From: an uncultured Prevotella sp.
GTDB lineage: Bacteria; Bacteroidota; Bacteroidia; Bacteroidales; Bacteroidaceae
Assembly (NCBI GenBank): GCA_937877595.1
Contig: CALFIY010000060.1
Coordinates: forward strand, 1 to 48,810
Direction: 5' to 3'
DNA length: 48,810 nucleotides
Numbering within the stretch: the stretch's first letter is position 1; every line of letters begins with the position of its first letter. Both the position numbers and the translations under genes were made by a program. The notes below the pieces were generated by a model. It had not been told where the DNA came from. It did no database searches and worked only from the letters and a program-made list of their open reading frames with translations. Shown here piece after piece: positions 17,068 through 26,222 of this stretch.

Positions 17068-18180
17068 TCATTTCAGCAGATGGTAGTTTCCGCCAGCCAT
17101 GGGCTTTACCACGCCTTTCATTTCCAACTGGAACAGCAGCGCGCTCAGTTGGGAGATTGGCATGCCCGTTCGTACGCTGATTACGTTGAGTTGCTGGTCG
17201 CCGCACTGCTGCAGGAAACTTACTATATGCTGTTCCTCCTCAGAGAGCGAGGGGAAGAGTTGGCGCTCTATGGCTGCCGGCTTGGCTTCGGCGCCGGCCC
17301 AGCCCATGGCACTGACAAGATCGGCGGCAGAAGTGATGAGTGCAGCGCCGTTGTCGCGTATCAGCGAATTGCAGCCCTCGCTGTAGCGGGCACCAACAGC
17401 GCCTGGAAAAGCGAAGACATCGCGCGAGTAGGAGCGCGCAATGCTGCACGTGATGAGTCCGCCGCCTTTCGAGGCGCTCTCGACAAGAACCGTGGCATCG
17501 CTCATGCCTGCCACGATGCGGTTGCGGCGTACGAAATTCTGCTTGTCGGCATTTGTTTGCGACATAAACTCTGTCAGCAAACCGCCGTGCTGTAACATTT
17601 CGTATGCTGTGTCCCTGTGGCGCGGAGGATAAATCTGATCCAGTCCGTGGGCAAGCACTCCAATGGTGTCAAAACCGTTGGCAAGGGCCTCGCGGTGAGC
17701 GCAGATGTCAATGCCATAGGCCAGACCGCTCACGATAAGCACATCTGGGCAGAGCAGACGCAGTTCTGACAGGAGGCGGCGCACCATGTCCTGTCCGTAG
17801 GTAGTGGCGTGGCGTGTGCCGATAATGTTTATGATATGCTGGCAGTTCAGGTTTACAACACCTTTATAATATAATATAACAGGCGCGTCGTTACATTCGC
17901 GCAGCCGCTGTGGGTAGTCGTCGTCGTTGAATGCTATGGCGCTTATGCCGTGGCGCTCCATGAACTCCATCTCTGCCGTGGCTCTCTGCAAAGGCTCGCC
18001 CCAGTCGGAAAGCGCCTCTGCCAGCCGTGGCGGACAGAGTGGAGCGATGTCGGAAATGCTGTGGCGGCTCTCATAGATGGCCGTGGCGCTGCCTGCCATC
18101 TTGTAGAGTTGCAGCATATTGACGGGATTGAAAAATCCTATGCGCGTGAGAGCCAGCGTATAAAGGTGCTCGTAGTTCAT
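17068..18180 (-). CDS. dprA: DNA-processing protein DprA (Smf)
   Basis: DprA of 370 aa, which loads RecA on incoming single-stranded DNA during transformation. The extended Rossmann domain is clear: NIIGTRHATTYGQDMVR (about residues 119-135), IVSGLAYGIDICAHREAL, GVLAHGLDQIYPPRH, and the signature FVRRNRIVAGMSDATVLVES (about 222-241). A C-terminal winged-helix (DML1-like) follows from about residue 305. Its start overlaps the thioesterase stop by 4 bases. No other competence gene is in the window. Confidence 0.95.
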   Translation of the reverse strand: MNYEHLYTLALTRIGFFNPVNMLQLYKMAGSATAIYESRHSISDIAPLCPPRLAEALSDWGEPLQRATAEMEFMERHGISAIAFNDDDYPQRLRECNDAPVILYYKGVVNLNCQHIINIIGTRHATTYGQDMVRRLLSELRLLCPDVLIVSGLAYGIDICAHREALANGFDTIGVLAHGLDQIYPPRHRDTAYEMLQHGGLLTEFMSQTNADKQNFVRRNRIVAGMSDATVLVESASKGGGLITCSIARSYSRDVFAFPGAVGARYSEGCNSLIRDNGAALITSAADLVSAMGWAGAEAKPAAIERQLFPSLSEEEQHIVSFLQQCGDQQLNVISVRTGMPISQLSALLFQLEMKGVVKPMAGGNYHLLK

Positions 18181-18575
18181 AGATACTCTGCAAAGGCATT
18201 GTCGTAGTCGGTACTTTCAGCCAGTCGTCCGTTGACGAGGCACACCAGCGTTATTTCGCCACGGAAACAGAGCACGTTGTCGCTGGCGCGCAGTATGTCC
18301 TGATGGAAAATGTATTTTACGCCCTGCTTTTCAATCCACAGGCGCGAGATAAATTCGTCGTCGCAGCGCAGGGGGGTCTTGTACTGAAGGTTCATGCGTG
18401 CCACGACGGCGTCGACGCCTTTTTCGTGCATCTGGGCAAAACTAAGGCCGCAGTGTTTAAGGAAGAGATGGCGCGTATGCTCTGTGTAGTGCAAGTAGTT
18501 GGCATTGTTGACGATGCCCTCGATGTCGCACTCGTAGTCGCGCACCTCCATACGTGTTTCAAATATGTGTTTCAT
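18177..18575 (-). CDS. YbgC/4HBT-type acyl-CoA thioesterase
   Basis: Hot-dog-fold thioesterase of 132 aa. Residues about 10-45 carry the family motif YECDIEGIVNNANYLHYTEH, in which the catalytic acid, glycine and the N-Y pair of YbgC/4-hydroxybenzoyl-CoA thioesterases line up. The EHTRHLFL helix follows. It hydrolyses an acyl-CoA or acyl-ACP in the cytosol; chain length is not predictable. It sits 25 bases after the DUF2851 gene and overlaps dprA by 4 bases, so it is inside the operon. Confidence 0.88.
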   Translation of the reverse strand: MKHIFETRMEVRDYECDIEGIVNNANYLHYTEHTRHLFLKHCGLSFAQMHEKGVDAVVARMNLQYKTPLRCDDEFISRLWIEKQGVKYIFHQDILRASDNVLCFRGEITLVCLVNGRLAESTDYDNAFAEYL

Positions 18576-18600
18576 TTCTTTATTTGGTGTTTCGTCTCCT

Positions 18601-19896
18601 CTATTGATGTTTCATGTATTCGTATCCGATGCGGCAGCGCAGACAGTCGCGCTTGTCACAGTATTCGCGCTTGAGTTGTATCAGCGCCTGTGAGTCGCCG
18701 GCCGTCGCAACGCTCAGCCCACATTCCTGCCAAAGGCGAATGATGTGGTTCTGCTCGGCTCCAAGTTGTTCGAGCAGCGTAAAGGCGCGGTCGCAGAGTT
18801 CTTCTTTCATCGTGTGGCGTCCGTAGGCAAAGAGCATCGGGATGCACGTGTTGATGATAATGAGCCGTAGCGAGGCGGGAGAAAGTTTTTTCGATGTGCG
18901 CAGGCTGTCGGAACCGAAGGTGTAATGGCTTTCCCAGTAGGGCGTAACGTGCGATTGCATTAGTTGACACATTGCTATTGCATCTGTGCACTCCGTCAGT
19001 TGCGACAATCCGGCACGCCGCTCATGGTAAAGCGTTGCCAACTGTGACAGTCTGATGTGTGGGAAATTCTGAGGGCGCAGCCGCAGAAACCTCCACAACT
19101 TATAGTCCATCGGTTGTAACTGGAATTTGTGAGCCAGATACTTATATTCTTTCTGCAGTTTCAGGAAATAGTCGTCGGAAAGCGCTTGCTGTCGGTAGCG
19201 TTCGGGCACGGACAGGATGTCAAGCAGTCCTGCCTGTCCTAAAAACAGTGATTCTACCTGGAAAAGATTGTCGCGATGATGGTCTACCATGTGTAGCGGA
19301 ACGTGGGCAGCCCATTCTTCGAAGGCCTCGCCGTTGATACCGAATCCGTAATTGCGTGCCAGGGTCATAAAATAGGCATCTTCCCATGAGCCCCCCATTC
19401 GCTGTGCCCGTCGCTCGATTGCTTCCGTTTTCTGCTGCAGCCGTTCCGTTTGCAGTGCTGCCATCCATGAGTGAACGGTAAGCGGACTAAGTTGCGGAAT
19501 AATGCTGTAGCAGGGAGGATATTTGTCGGTATGTAGCAGCGCTTCGTAGTTGTGCTTCACTCCTGCAGGCACCTCGAGCAGCATCTGTGGCAAACGCTGT
19601 CCTGCAGATGTTGTCACGTCTGTGTCGGCCTTTCCCGTCACATGCAGCACCACGTTGTCGTAGGCGGCGTCGCTGTCGTGGCCGTGGCGAAACCAGTCTG
19701 ACGAACGGTCGTGGATTTCTACGTTGCCCACCCACAGTGTTCCTCCGATTTTTATCTTGGCATTGAAGAAGTCGGGACCGCTGTTGTGGTTTTGCAGACC
19801 TGTGTCTATTATCTCCAGCGGCTCACCGTCGGTGGTGGTGAGCGGCGCAGTAGGCCACATGCGGTGTTTCCATGTATAGTGAAGCAGTTGTTCCAT
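18601..19896 (-). CDS. DUF2851-family protein
   Basis: Protein of 431 aa of the Bacteroidetes DUF2851 family, recognisable from the N-terminal half (IIDTGLQNHNSGPDFFNAKI, then VGNVEIHDRSSDWFRHGHD, residues about 29-75). The C-terminus has a cysteine set (YCDKRDCLRCRIGYEYM) that could bind a metal. The NSGPDF...GNVEIH region with conserved acidic residues has a nuclease-like flavour, but this is only an impression. It lies 24 bases after the helicase stop. Function unknown. Confidence 0.85.
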   Translation of the reverse strand: MEQLLHYTWKHRMWPTAPLTTTDGEPLEIIDTGLQNHNSGPDFFNAKIKIGGTLWVGNVEIHDRSSDWFRHGHDSDAAYDNVVLHVTGKADTDVTTSAGQRLPQMLLEVPAGVKHNYEALLHTDKYPPCYSIIPQLSPLTVHSWMAALQTERLQQKTEAIERRAQRMGGSWEDAYFMTLARNYGFGINGEAFEEWAAHVPLHMVDHHRDNLFQVESLFLGQAGLLDILSVPERYRQQALSDDYFLKLQKEYKYLAHKFQLQPMDYKLWRFLRLRPQNFPHIRLSQLATLYHERRAGLSQLTECTDAIAMCQLMQSHVTPYWESHYTFGSDSLRTSKKLSPASLRLIIINTCIPMLFAYGRHTMKEELCDRAFTLLEQLGAEQNHIIRLWQECGLSVATAGDSQALIQLKREYCDKRDCLRCRIGYEYMKHQ

Positions 19897-19920
19897 TGCA
19901 GAAAAGCCTGTTGGTGATGT

Positions 19921-21354
19921 TCAGACGAGTTGTGTCTCCGGCCAGTTGACAAGCATCAGCCGCTCGGTGGCTCTCGTGAAGGCTGTATAGAGCCAGTGCA
20001 GATAGTCGCTGGTCAGCATGTCGTCGGTCATGTAGCCCTGGTCGATGTAGACGTGTGCCCACTGGCCGCCCTGTGCCTTGTGGCACGTGGCAGCATAGGC
20101 GAATTTTATCTGCAGTGCGTTGTAGTAGCGGTCGGTCTTAAGATGTTTCAGCCGCTCTTGCTTTTGCGGTATGTCGGCATAGTCTTCCATGATGCGCTGG
20201 TAGAGCAGTTCCTGCTGCTCATGCGTCAGGGCCGGCGCCTCTGAGTTGAGTGTGTCGAGCAGTGCCATTGCGGAAATTTCAATGTCGTCGTAGTCGGGAA
20301 ACGAGAGCGTCACTTCGGCAAAGTGGAAGCCGTACTGTTCGTGAATGTTCCTAACTCTTCTCACGACAGTCCTGTCGCCGTTTGCTATAAAAGGCATGCT
20401 TGCCGCTGTCTGCTCGCCATTTTCCGTACTCCAGTAGTAATTGTTTTTTACCACCATGAGCAAATCGCCCGACGAGAGTTGCTCCTCGCGGCCGAGTATC
20501 ATGTTGCGAATACCGTGATTGTAGATATTGGCACGCTTGTTAGAACGTGTAATGACAAGCGTCTCGTCAATTCCTACTTGGCTATAACTCGAAGAAAGTG
20601 ATTCAATAAGTTCGTCGCCACTGACGAGACGTGTGTCTTCAAAGTTTATATCGGCTTTAGGCAGTGTACAGTGCTCAGCCTCTTGCATTTGTCTCACTGC
20701 CGTGGCATTTTGCAGGATTCCAGAATCGCGGCTCTGTCTTACCACCTGTTTCAGTTCGCTCTCGTATACTTTCAGACCATAGCAGCGCAATACGTCTGCC
20801 TGCAGAGCAGGACTGCTGTCCACCCCCACAGGAGGCAGTTGGGCAGCGTCGCCTATTAGCAGAAGTCTGCAGTTGCGATTCTCGCTGCTTCCGCCATATA
20901 CAAAATTTATCAGGTCGTCAAGCAGTTGGCCGTTGGCGAAAATAGAATCGTAGAGCGAAGCCGAGTTTGCTATCATCGACGCTTCGTCTACAATAAACAG
21001 CGTGTCGCCGGACGTATTGAAATTCAGGGAGAAACTGCCCTCCAACGAATGTTGCCTGTAGATGCGCCTGTGGATGGTGTAGGCAGCATGGCCGGCATAC
21101 AGTGAGAAAACCTTTGCCGCGCGGCCTGTGGGAGCCATGAGTACCATCTTCTGCCCCAACCCCTTAAGTGCTGCCACTATGGCTGCTGCGAGCGTGGTCT
21201 TTCCCGTTCCTGCCGCACCGCGCAGCACCATGGCCGTATTCGTGGTGTGGTCGGACAGAAATCGGGCCACGGTGGCTATCGCCAGCGTCTGTTCTTCTGT
21301 CGGCGGAAGCCCCATGGCCTGTCTTATCTGGAAGGCGAGTTCGTCGGTAATCAT
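19921..21354 (-). CDS. RecD2-like superfamily 1 helicase / AAA ATPase
   Basis: Cytosolic ATP-dependent DNA helicase-like protein of 477 aa. It has the Walker A motif LRGAAGTGKTTLAAAI (about residues 45-60), Q-rich PTEEQTLAI before it, the Walker B sequence LFIVDEASMI (about 117-126), motif III LLLIGDAAQLPPVG (about 166-179) and a UvrD/RecD C-terminal motif YAATCHKAQGGQWAHVYID, ending with YTAFTRATERLMLV. The ATG at 21354 is chosen because the in-frame start at 21390 would lie upstream of the -7 box (21363-21370). It heads the five-gene operon with dprA, suggesting a DNA repair or recombination link. Confidence 0.9.
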   Translation of the reverse strand: MITDELAFQIRQAMGLPPTEEQTLAIATVARFLSDHTTNTAMVLRGAAGTGKTTLAAAIVAALKGLGQKMVLMAPTGRAAKVFSLYAGHAAYTIHRRIYRQHSLEGSFSLNFNTSGDTLFIVDEASMIANSASLYDSIFANGQLLDDLINFVYGGSSENRNCRLLLIGDAAQLPPVGVDSSPALQADVLRCYGLKVYESELKQVVRQSRDSGILQNATAVRQMQEAEHCTLPKADINFEDTRLVSGDELIESLSSSYSQVGIDETLVITRSNKRANIYNHGIRNMILGREEQLSSGDLLMVVKNNYYWSTENGEQTAASMPFIANGDRTVVRRVRNIHEQYGFHFAEVTLSFPDYDDIEISAMALLDTLNSEAPALTHEQQELLYQRIMEDYADIPQKQERLKHLKTDRYYNALQIKFAYAATCHKAQGGQWAHVYIDQGYMTDDMLTSDYLHWLYTAFTRATERLMLVNWPETQLV

Positions 21355-21362
21355 TTGAGCCA

Positions 21363-21370
21363 CAAAATTA
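21363..21370 (-). promoter_or_regulatory. -7 box of the helicase-dprA-dus operon
   Basis: Minus-strand TAATTTTG ends 8 bases before the ATG at 21354. Transcription would begin almost at the start codon. Confidence 0.65.
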
Positions 21371-21464
21371 TATCTTTTTCTTTTCTTCAAGTAGAAAACG
21401 AAAAAAAATTACCCGAAATGGAAGAAAAAAGTCGTAAAAATTAGGCGGTCAGTTTTCTTTTTCA

Positions 21465-21472
21465 TAATTTTG
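21465..21472 (+). promoter_or_regulatory. -7 box and leader of rpsA
   Basis: TAATTTTG followed by GCAGCC matches the -7 consensus. The leader to the ATG at 21561 is about 80 bases, much longer than others here. It contains small hairpins, TGCGC/GCGCA near 21480-21496 and AAAGT/ACTTT near 21519-21531. S1 is autoregulated in other bacteria, so the leader is a plausible control site (inference). Confidence 0.6.
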
Positions 21473-21560
21473 CAGCCGATTTGCGCGTGTCATGCGCAGA
21501 TACATTAACAATTCACATAAAGTCTAACTTTATTAATTACAAACAAATTTTTATTTTTTT

Positions 21561-23342
21561 ATGTCAGAATTAACAAAGAACGTTCAGCCGCTGCAGGACT
21601 TTGACTGGGAGCAGTTTGAGAATGGCATGGCCGTCAATGTCAGCAAGGAAGAACTTGACAAGGCCTATGATGAGACTCTCAACAAGGTGAGTGAGCATCA
21701 GGTGGTGGAAGGCACTGTAATCAGTGCCGACAAAAAAGAGGTTGTGGTGAACATCGGCTATAAGAGCGATGGTATCATCCCTGCTTCGGAATTCCGCTAC
21801 AATCCAGACCTCAAGGCAGGCGACACTGTCGAGGTCTATGTAGAGAATGCAGAAGACAAGAAAGGCCAGTTGGTTCTCTCTCACAAGAAGGCTCGCATGT
21901 CTAAGAGTTGGGAGCGCGTCAATGCTGCCTTGGCCAGTGAGGAAATCATCCAGGGCTACATCAAATGCCGTACTAAGGGTGGCATGATAGTTGATGTGTT
22001 TGGTATTGAGGCATTCCTGCCCGGTTCGCAGATTGACGTTCATCCTATACGCGACTACGACCAGTTCGTAGGCAAGACAATGGAATTCAAGGTGGTTAAG
22101 ATCAATCAGGAATTCCGCAATGTCGTTGTTTCGCACAAGGCTCTCATCGAGGCAGAACTTGAAGCCCAGAAGCAGGAGATTATCTCTAAACTTGAAAAGG
22201 GTCAGATCCTCGAGGGAACCGTTAAGAACATTACTTCTTACGGTGTATTCGTCGACCTCGGCGGTGTTGACGGACTCGTTCACATTACCGATCTTTCTTG
22301 GGGCCGCGTAGACGATCCTCACAAGGTTGTGGAACTCGACCAGAAGATCAACGTCGTTATCCTCGACTTCGATGAAGAGAAGAAGCGCATTGCCCTCGGT
22401 CTGAAGCAACTCACTCCTCATCCTTGGGACGCTCTCGACCAGGATCTTAAGGTTGGCGACCATGTCAAGGGCAAGGTTGTCGTTATTGCCGACTACGGTG
22501 CATTCGTTGAGGTGCAGCCTGGCGTTGAGGGACTCATTCACGTCAGCGAAATGTCGTGGAGCCAGCATCTCCGTTCGGCTCAGGAATTCCTGCACGTGGG
22601 CGACGAGGTAGAGGCAGTAATCCTTACTCTCGACCGCGATGAGCGTAAGATGTCGCTGGGCATCAAGCAACTCAAGGAAGATCCGTGGGAGGCTATCGAT
22701 GTTAAGTATCCTGTAGGTTCTAAGCACTCTGCCAAGGTCCGCAATTTCACCAATTTCGGTGTGTTTGTGGAACTTGAAGAAGGTGTTGACGGTCTTATCC
22801 ATATCAGCGACCTCTCCTGGACAAAGAAAGTAAAGCATCCTTCAGAGTTTACACAGGTTGGCGCTCCGATAGATGTCGTTGTGCTTGACATAGATAAGGA
22901 TAATCGTCGCCTGTCGCTCGGTCACAAGCAGTTGGAAAGCAATCCTTGGGACGTATTTGAGGAGAAGTATACCGTAGGTTCCATCCACGAGGGAACAATC
23001 ACTGAACTTCTCGAGAAAGGCGCTGTTGTAAGCCTTGACAAAGACGTTGAAGGCTTTGCTACTCCGAAGCATCTCGTCAAGGAAGATGGCTCGCAGGCTC
23101 AGCAGGGAGAGACACTGCCATTCAAAGTAATCGAGTTTAACAAGGATTCAAAGCGAATCATTCTTTCTCACAGCCGTACGTTTGAGGATCCTCAGCGCGA
23201 GGAGAAGCGTGCTGCTGCCAAGAAGGCTCGTACTGCTAAGAAGGAAGAGGCTCCAAAGATTGAGAACGTAGCAGCATCAACTACTCTTGGTGACATTGAT
23301 GTGCTGGCTCAGTTGAAGGCACAGATGGAGAAGGGCGAGTAA
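21561..23342 (+). CDS. rpsA: 30S ribosomal protein S1
   Basis: RNA-binding ribosomal protein of 593 aa needed for initiation on many mRNAs. It shows six S1 (OB-fold) repeats; the best conserved have the form SYGVFVDLGGVDGLVHITDLSW (described by its start SYGVFVDLGG), with others at DYGAFVEVQPGVEGLIHVSE and NFGVFVELEEGVDGLIHISD. The C-terminal tail (from about residue 535) is lysine/alanine rich. Codon use is strongly biased, as in highly expressed genes, unlike its neighbours. It is monocistronic, followed by a hairpin at 23407-23448. Confidence 0.97.
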   Translation: MSELTKNVQPLQDFDWEQFENGMAVNVSKEELDKAYDETLNKVSEHQVVEGTVISADKKEVVVNIGYKSDGIIPASEFRYNPDLKAGDTVEVYVENAEDKKGQLVLSHKKARMSKSWERVNAALASEEIIQGYIKCRTKGGMIVDVFGIEAFLPGSQIDVHPIRDYDQFVGKTMEFKVVKINQEFRNVVVSHKALIEAELEAQKQEIISKLEKGQILEGTVKNITSYGVFVDLGGVDGLVHITDLSWGRVDDPHKVVELDQKINVVILDFDEEKKRIALGLKQLTPHPWDALDQDLKVGDHVKGKVVVIADYGAFVEVQPGVEGLIHVSEMSWSQHLRSAQEFLHVGDEVEAVILTLDRDERKMSLGIKQLKEDPWEAIDVKYPVGSKHSAKVRNFTNFGVFVELEEGVDGLIHISDLSWTKKVKHPSEFTQVGAPIDVVVLDIDKDNRRLSLGHKQLESNPWDVFEEKYTVGSIHEGTITELLEKGAVVSLDKDVEGFATPKHLVKEDGSQAQQGETLPFKVIEFNKDSKRIILSHSRTFEDPQREEKRAAAKKARTAKKEEAPKIENVAASTTLGDIDVLAQLKAQMEKGE

Positions 23343-23406
23343 TTGCTCGCTCGGCTCTGAAAGCATAAGACGTTAAGTAAAAATTCTTTACCGTACAGAC
23401 TAAGCG

Positions 23407-23448
23407 AGAGTGAGGTAACCTCATGAAATATGGGGGTTGTCTCACTCT
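23407..23448 (+). terminator. Hairpin between rpsA and mutS
   Basis: A 14-bp stem with two G-U pairs (23407-23420 with 23435-23448; outer arms AGAGTGAG/CTCACTCT) and a 14-base loop. It lacks a long T-run on the plus side, so it may end rpsA transcription inefficiently or protect its 3' end. Confidence 0.5.
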
Positions 23449-23494
23449 CTTTGAATTAAGATACAAAGGCTGCAATATTTTTACTTTCATTTAT

Positions 23495-26116
23495 ATGGCA
23501 AAAAAAGACGGTGAGTTGACGCCAATGATGAAGCAGTTTTTCGATTTCAAGTCGAAATATCCGGAGGCACTGCTTCTGTTTCGTTGCGGCGACTTCTATG
23601 AGACCTATTGTGAGGATGCTGTTGAGGCATCGCGCATATTGGGGATTACCCTGACTCATCGCAACAACGGCGCAGGAGTGCGTGGCGACGAGATGGCAGG
23701 CTTTCCGCATCATGCGCTCGACACTTATTTGCCAAAACTGGTCAGGGCAGGTCGACGCGTGGCCATCTGCGACCAGTTGGAAGACCCTAAACTTGCAAAG
23801 AAACTGGTAAAGCGAGGCATTACCGAACTGGTGACGCCCGGTGTAGCCATGCAGGACAATGTATTGCAGCATAAGGAGAACAATTTCCTTGCAGCCGTAC
23901 ATATCGGAAAGTCGGTGTGCGGCATCAGTCTGCTTGATATCTCAACGGGAGAATTCCTCTGTGGCGAGGGAACCTACGACTACGTTGAGAAACTGCTTGG
24001 CAGTTTCCAGCCAAAGGAAGTTCTCTACAACCGCGAGCGCCGCAGGGAGTTTGAGCAGCACTTCGGTCTTCGCCTATGCACCTACCAACTCGACGACTGG
24101 GTGTTTACCGAACAGACAGCCATGCAGAAGTTGAAGAAGCACTTCGGAGTGCAGACACTGAAAGGTTTTGGCGTTGAACATCTCGTCGGTGGCATAATAG
24201 CCAGCGGCGCCGTGCTGCAGTATCTCGAGCAGACGCTTCACACGCAGATTGCTCATATCACCACACTGAGCCGTATAGAAGAAGAGCGCTACGTCCGCCT
24301 TGACAAATTCACCATCCGCTCGCTGGAACTAATAAGTCCGATGCAGGAAGATGGGCGCTCGCTGCTCGACGTCATCGACCGGACGGTGTCGCCAATGGGT
24401 TCACGACTGCTGCGCCGCTGGCTGGTGTTTCCTCTCAACGAGGTGAGTGCTATCACGCGTCGGCAGGATGTCGTCGACTACTTTTTCCGCCATCCTGACT
24501 TCCGCGAACTCATAGACGAAAAACTTCAGAGCATTGGCGACTTGGAGCGTATCGTGTCGAAGGTGGCCGTGGGACGTGTAACACCGCGCGAAATGGTTCA
24601 GATGCGCGTTGCCCTGCAGGCGATAGAGCCTATCAAAAATGCCTGCATCGCCGCAGACAATGAGGCACTGCACAACATGGGAGAGCGGTTGCACACATGC
24701 GCAGAACTGCGCGACAGGATAGCACGCGAACTGGAGAACGACCCTCCGCAGCAGGTGCAGAAAGGTGGCGTGATACGGCAGGGAGTGAACAGCGAACTTG
24801 ACGAAATGCGGCGCATAGCCTATTCAGGGAAAGATTATCTCTTGCAGTTGCAGGAGCGTGAGGCGCAACTTACCGGAATCAGTTCACTTAAGATAGGCTA
24901 CAACAATGTTTTTGGCTATTATCTTGAAGTGCGCAACACGTATAAAGACCGCGTGCCGCAAGAGTGGGTGCGCAAGCAGACACTGGCGCAGGCAGAGCGA
25001 TATATCACGCAGGAACTGAAGGAGTACGAAGAGAAAATCCTCGGCGCAGAAGACAAGATACTCGCACTGGAACAGCGCCTTTTTACACAACTTGTCGAGG
25101 CAGCAATGCAATACATACCGCAGATGCAGCAGGATGCCATTGCCGTAGGGCAGACCGACTGCCTGCTATCGGCCGCAAAGATAGCGGCGGAGAATAATTA
25201 CATCCGTCCGCAGATAGACGAGAGCCAGATAATAGACATCCGCCAGGGACGGCATCCTGTAATCGAGACACAGATGCCTGTTGGTGAGCGATATGTCCCC
25301 AACGACATAATGCTCGACTCTGAGCGCCAGCAGATTATCATCATCACCGGTCCGAACATGGCTGGTAAGTCGGCACTGCTCCGCCAGACGGCACTTATAG
25401 TGCTCATGGCGCAGGCTGGTATGTTCGTGCCAGCCGAACAGGCACGTATAGGTCTGGTAGACAAGATATTCACGCGCGTTGGCGCATCCGACAATATCGC
25501 GCAGGGCGAGTCGACCTTCATGGTCGAAATGACCGAGGCTTCTAATATATTAAATAATGTGACGCCGCGCTCACTTGTGCTCTTCGATGAACTTGGGCGC
25601 GGTACCTCCACCTACGACGGCATCTCCATTGCATGGGCAATAGTGGAATATCTCCACGAAAACAAGCGTGCCCAGGCCCGGACGCTTTTTGCCACCCACT
25701 ACCACGAACTCAACGAGATGGAGCGCACTATGAAGCGCATCAGAAACTATAATGTTGCAGTCAAGGAGGTTGACGGCAAGGTGATTTTCCTTAGGCGCCT
25801 TGAGAAAGGAGGCTCAGAACATTCGTTCGGTATCCATGTAGCAGAGATAGCAGGCATGCCGAAGTCGATAGTGAAGCGCGCCAACGTCATACTGAAGCAA
25901 CTCGAGACCGACAATGCCCAGGTGGGAACAGCCGTGAAGCCGACATCGGAGATAGCGCATAGCAGGGAAGGAATGCAACTGTCGTTCTTCCAACTCGACG
26001 ACCCCGTGCTGTCGCAGATACGCGACGAGATACTCGGGCTTGACATTGACAATCTGACACCAATGGAGGCGCTCAACCGACTGAACGACATAAAGAAGAT
26101 TGTGAGCGGCAAGTGA
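23495..26116 (+). CDS. mutS: DNA mismatch repair protein MutS
   Basis: Mismatch-recognition ATPase of 873 aa, full length. Domain I has the mismatch-reading FRCGDFYETY (about residues 28-37; the Phe-X-Glu is FYE). The ATPase domain has GPNMAGKSALLRQ (Walker A, about 617-629) and LFDELGRGTSTYDG (Walker B and signature, about 694-707), then ATHYHEL. The C-terminal helix-turn-helix ends at LNRLNDIKKIV. I start at ATG 23495 (MAKKDGELTP); an in-frame ATG at 23423 would add 24 non-conserved residues lying inside the hairpin. Confidence 0.97.
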   Translation: MAKKDGELTPMMKQFFDFKSKYPEALLLFRCGDFYETYCEDAVEASRILGITLTHRNNGAGVRGDEMAGFPHHALDTYLPKLVRAGRRVAICDQLEDPKLAKKLVKRGITELVTPGVAMQDNVLQHKENNFLAAVHIGKSVCGISLLDISTGEFLCGEGTYDYVEKLLGSFQPKEVLYNRERRREFEQHFGLRLCTYQLDDWVFTEQTAMQKLKKHFGVQTLKGFGVEHLVGGIIASGAVLQYLEQTLHTQIAHITTLSRIEEERYVRLDKFTIRSLELISPMQEDGRSLLDVIDRTVSPMGSRLLRRWLVFPLNEVSAITRRQDVVDYFFRHPDFRELIDEKLQSIGDLERIVSKVAVGRVTPREMVQMRVALQAIEPIKNACIAADNEALHNMGERLHTCAELRDRIARELENDPPQQVQKGGVIRQGVNSELDEMRRIAYSGKDYLLQLQEREAQLTGISSLKIGYNNVFGYYLEVRNTYKDRVPQEWVRKQTLAQAERYITQELKEYEEKILGAEDKILALEQRLFTQLVEAAMQYIPQMQQDAIAVGQTDCLLSAAKIAAENNYIRPQIDESQIIDIRQGRHPVIETQMPVGERYVPNDIMLDSERQQIIIITGPNMAGKSALLRQTALIVLMAQAGMFVPAEQARIGLVDKIFTRVGASDNIAQGESTFMVEMTEASNILNNVTPRSLVLFDELGRGTSTYDGISIAWAIVEYLHENKRAQARTLFATHYHELNEMERTMKRIRNYNVAVKEVDGKVIFLRRLEKGGSEHSFGIHVAEIAGMPKSIVKRANVILKQLETDNAQVGTAVKPTSEIAHSREGMQLSFFQLDDPVLSQIRDEILGLDIDNLTPMEALNRLNDIKKIVSGK

Positions 26117-26125
26117 AATTACTCC

Positions 26126-26186
26126 GTCTCGGCATAAAAATAAAACCAGTTTATTTTGTTCTGCTCTCGACTTATCGTAACTTTGC
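26126..26186 (+). promoter_or_regulatory. Promoter cassette, copy 2 (repeat of 2623)
   Basis: Second copy of the terminator-like palindrome plus promoter: AAAATAAA/TTTATTTT at 26137-26144 and 26150-26157, TTTG at 26155-26158, 19 bases, TAACTTTG at 26178-26185. It differs from copy 1 by one A in a homopolymer and one base in the spacer. It drives purL with a leader of about 30 bases. Confidence 0.8.
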
Positions 26187-26222
26187 ACCGCCTAATAAGC
26201 AAATATAACACACGTATATAAT

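Noticed and set aside
16144..17595. A 483-codon plus-strand open frame across dus and dprA
   Set aside because: It crosses two well-identified genes on the other strand and has no recognisable domain.
21570..22838. A 422-codon open frame antisense to rpsA
   Set aside because: It is a shadow of the strongly biased codon use of rpsA; no domain is recognisable and rpsA is certain.
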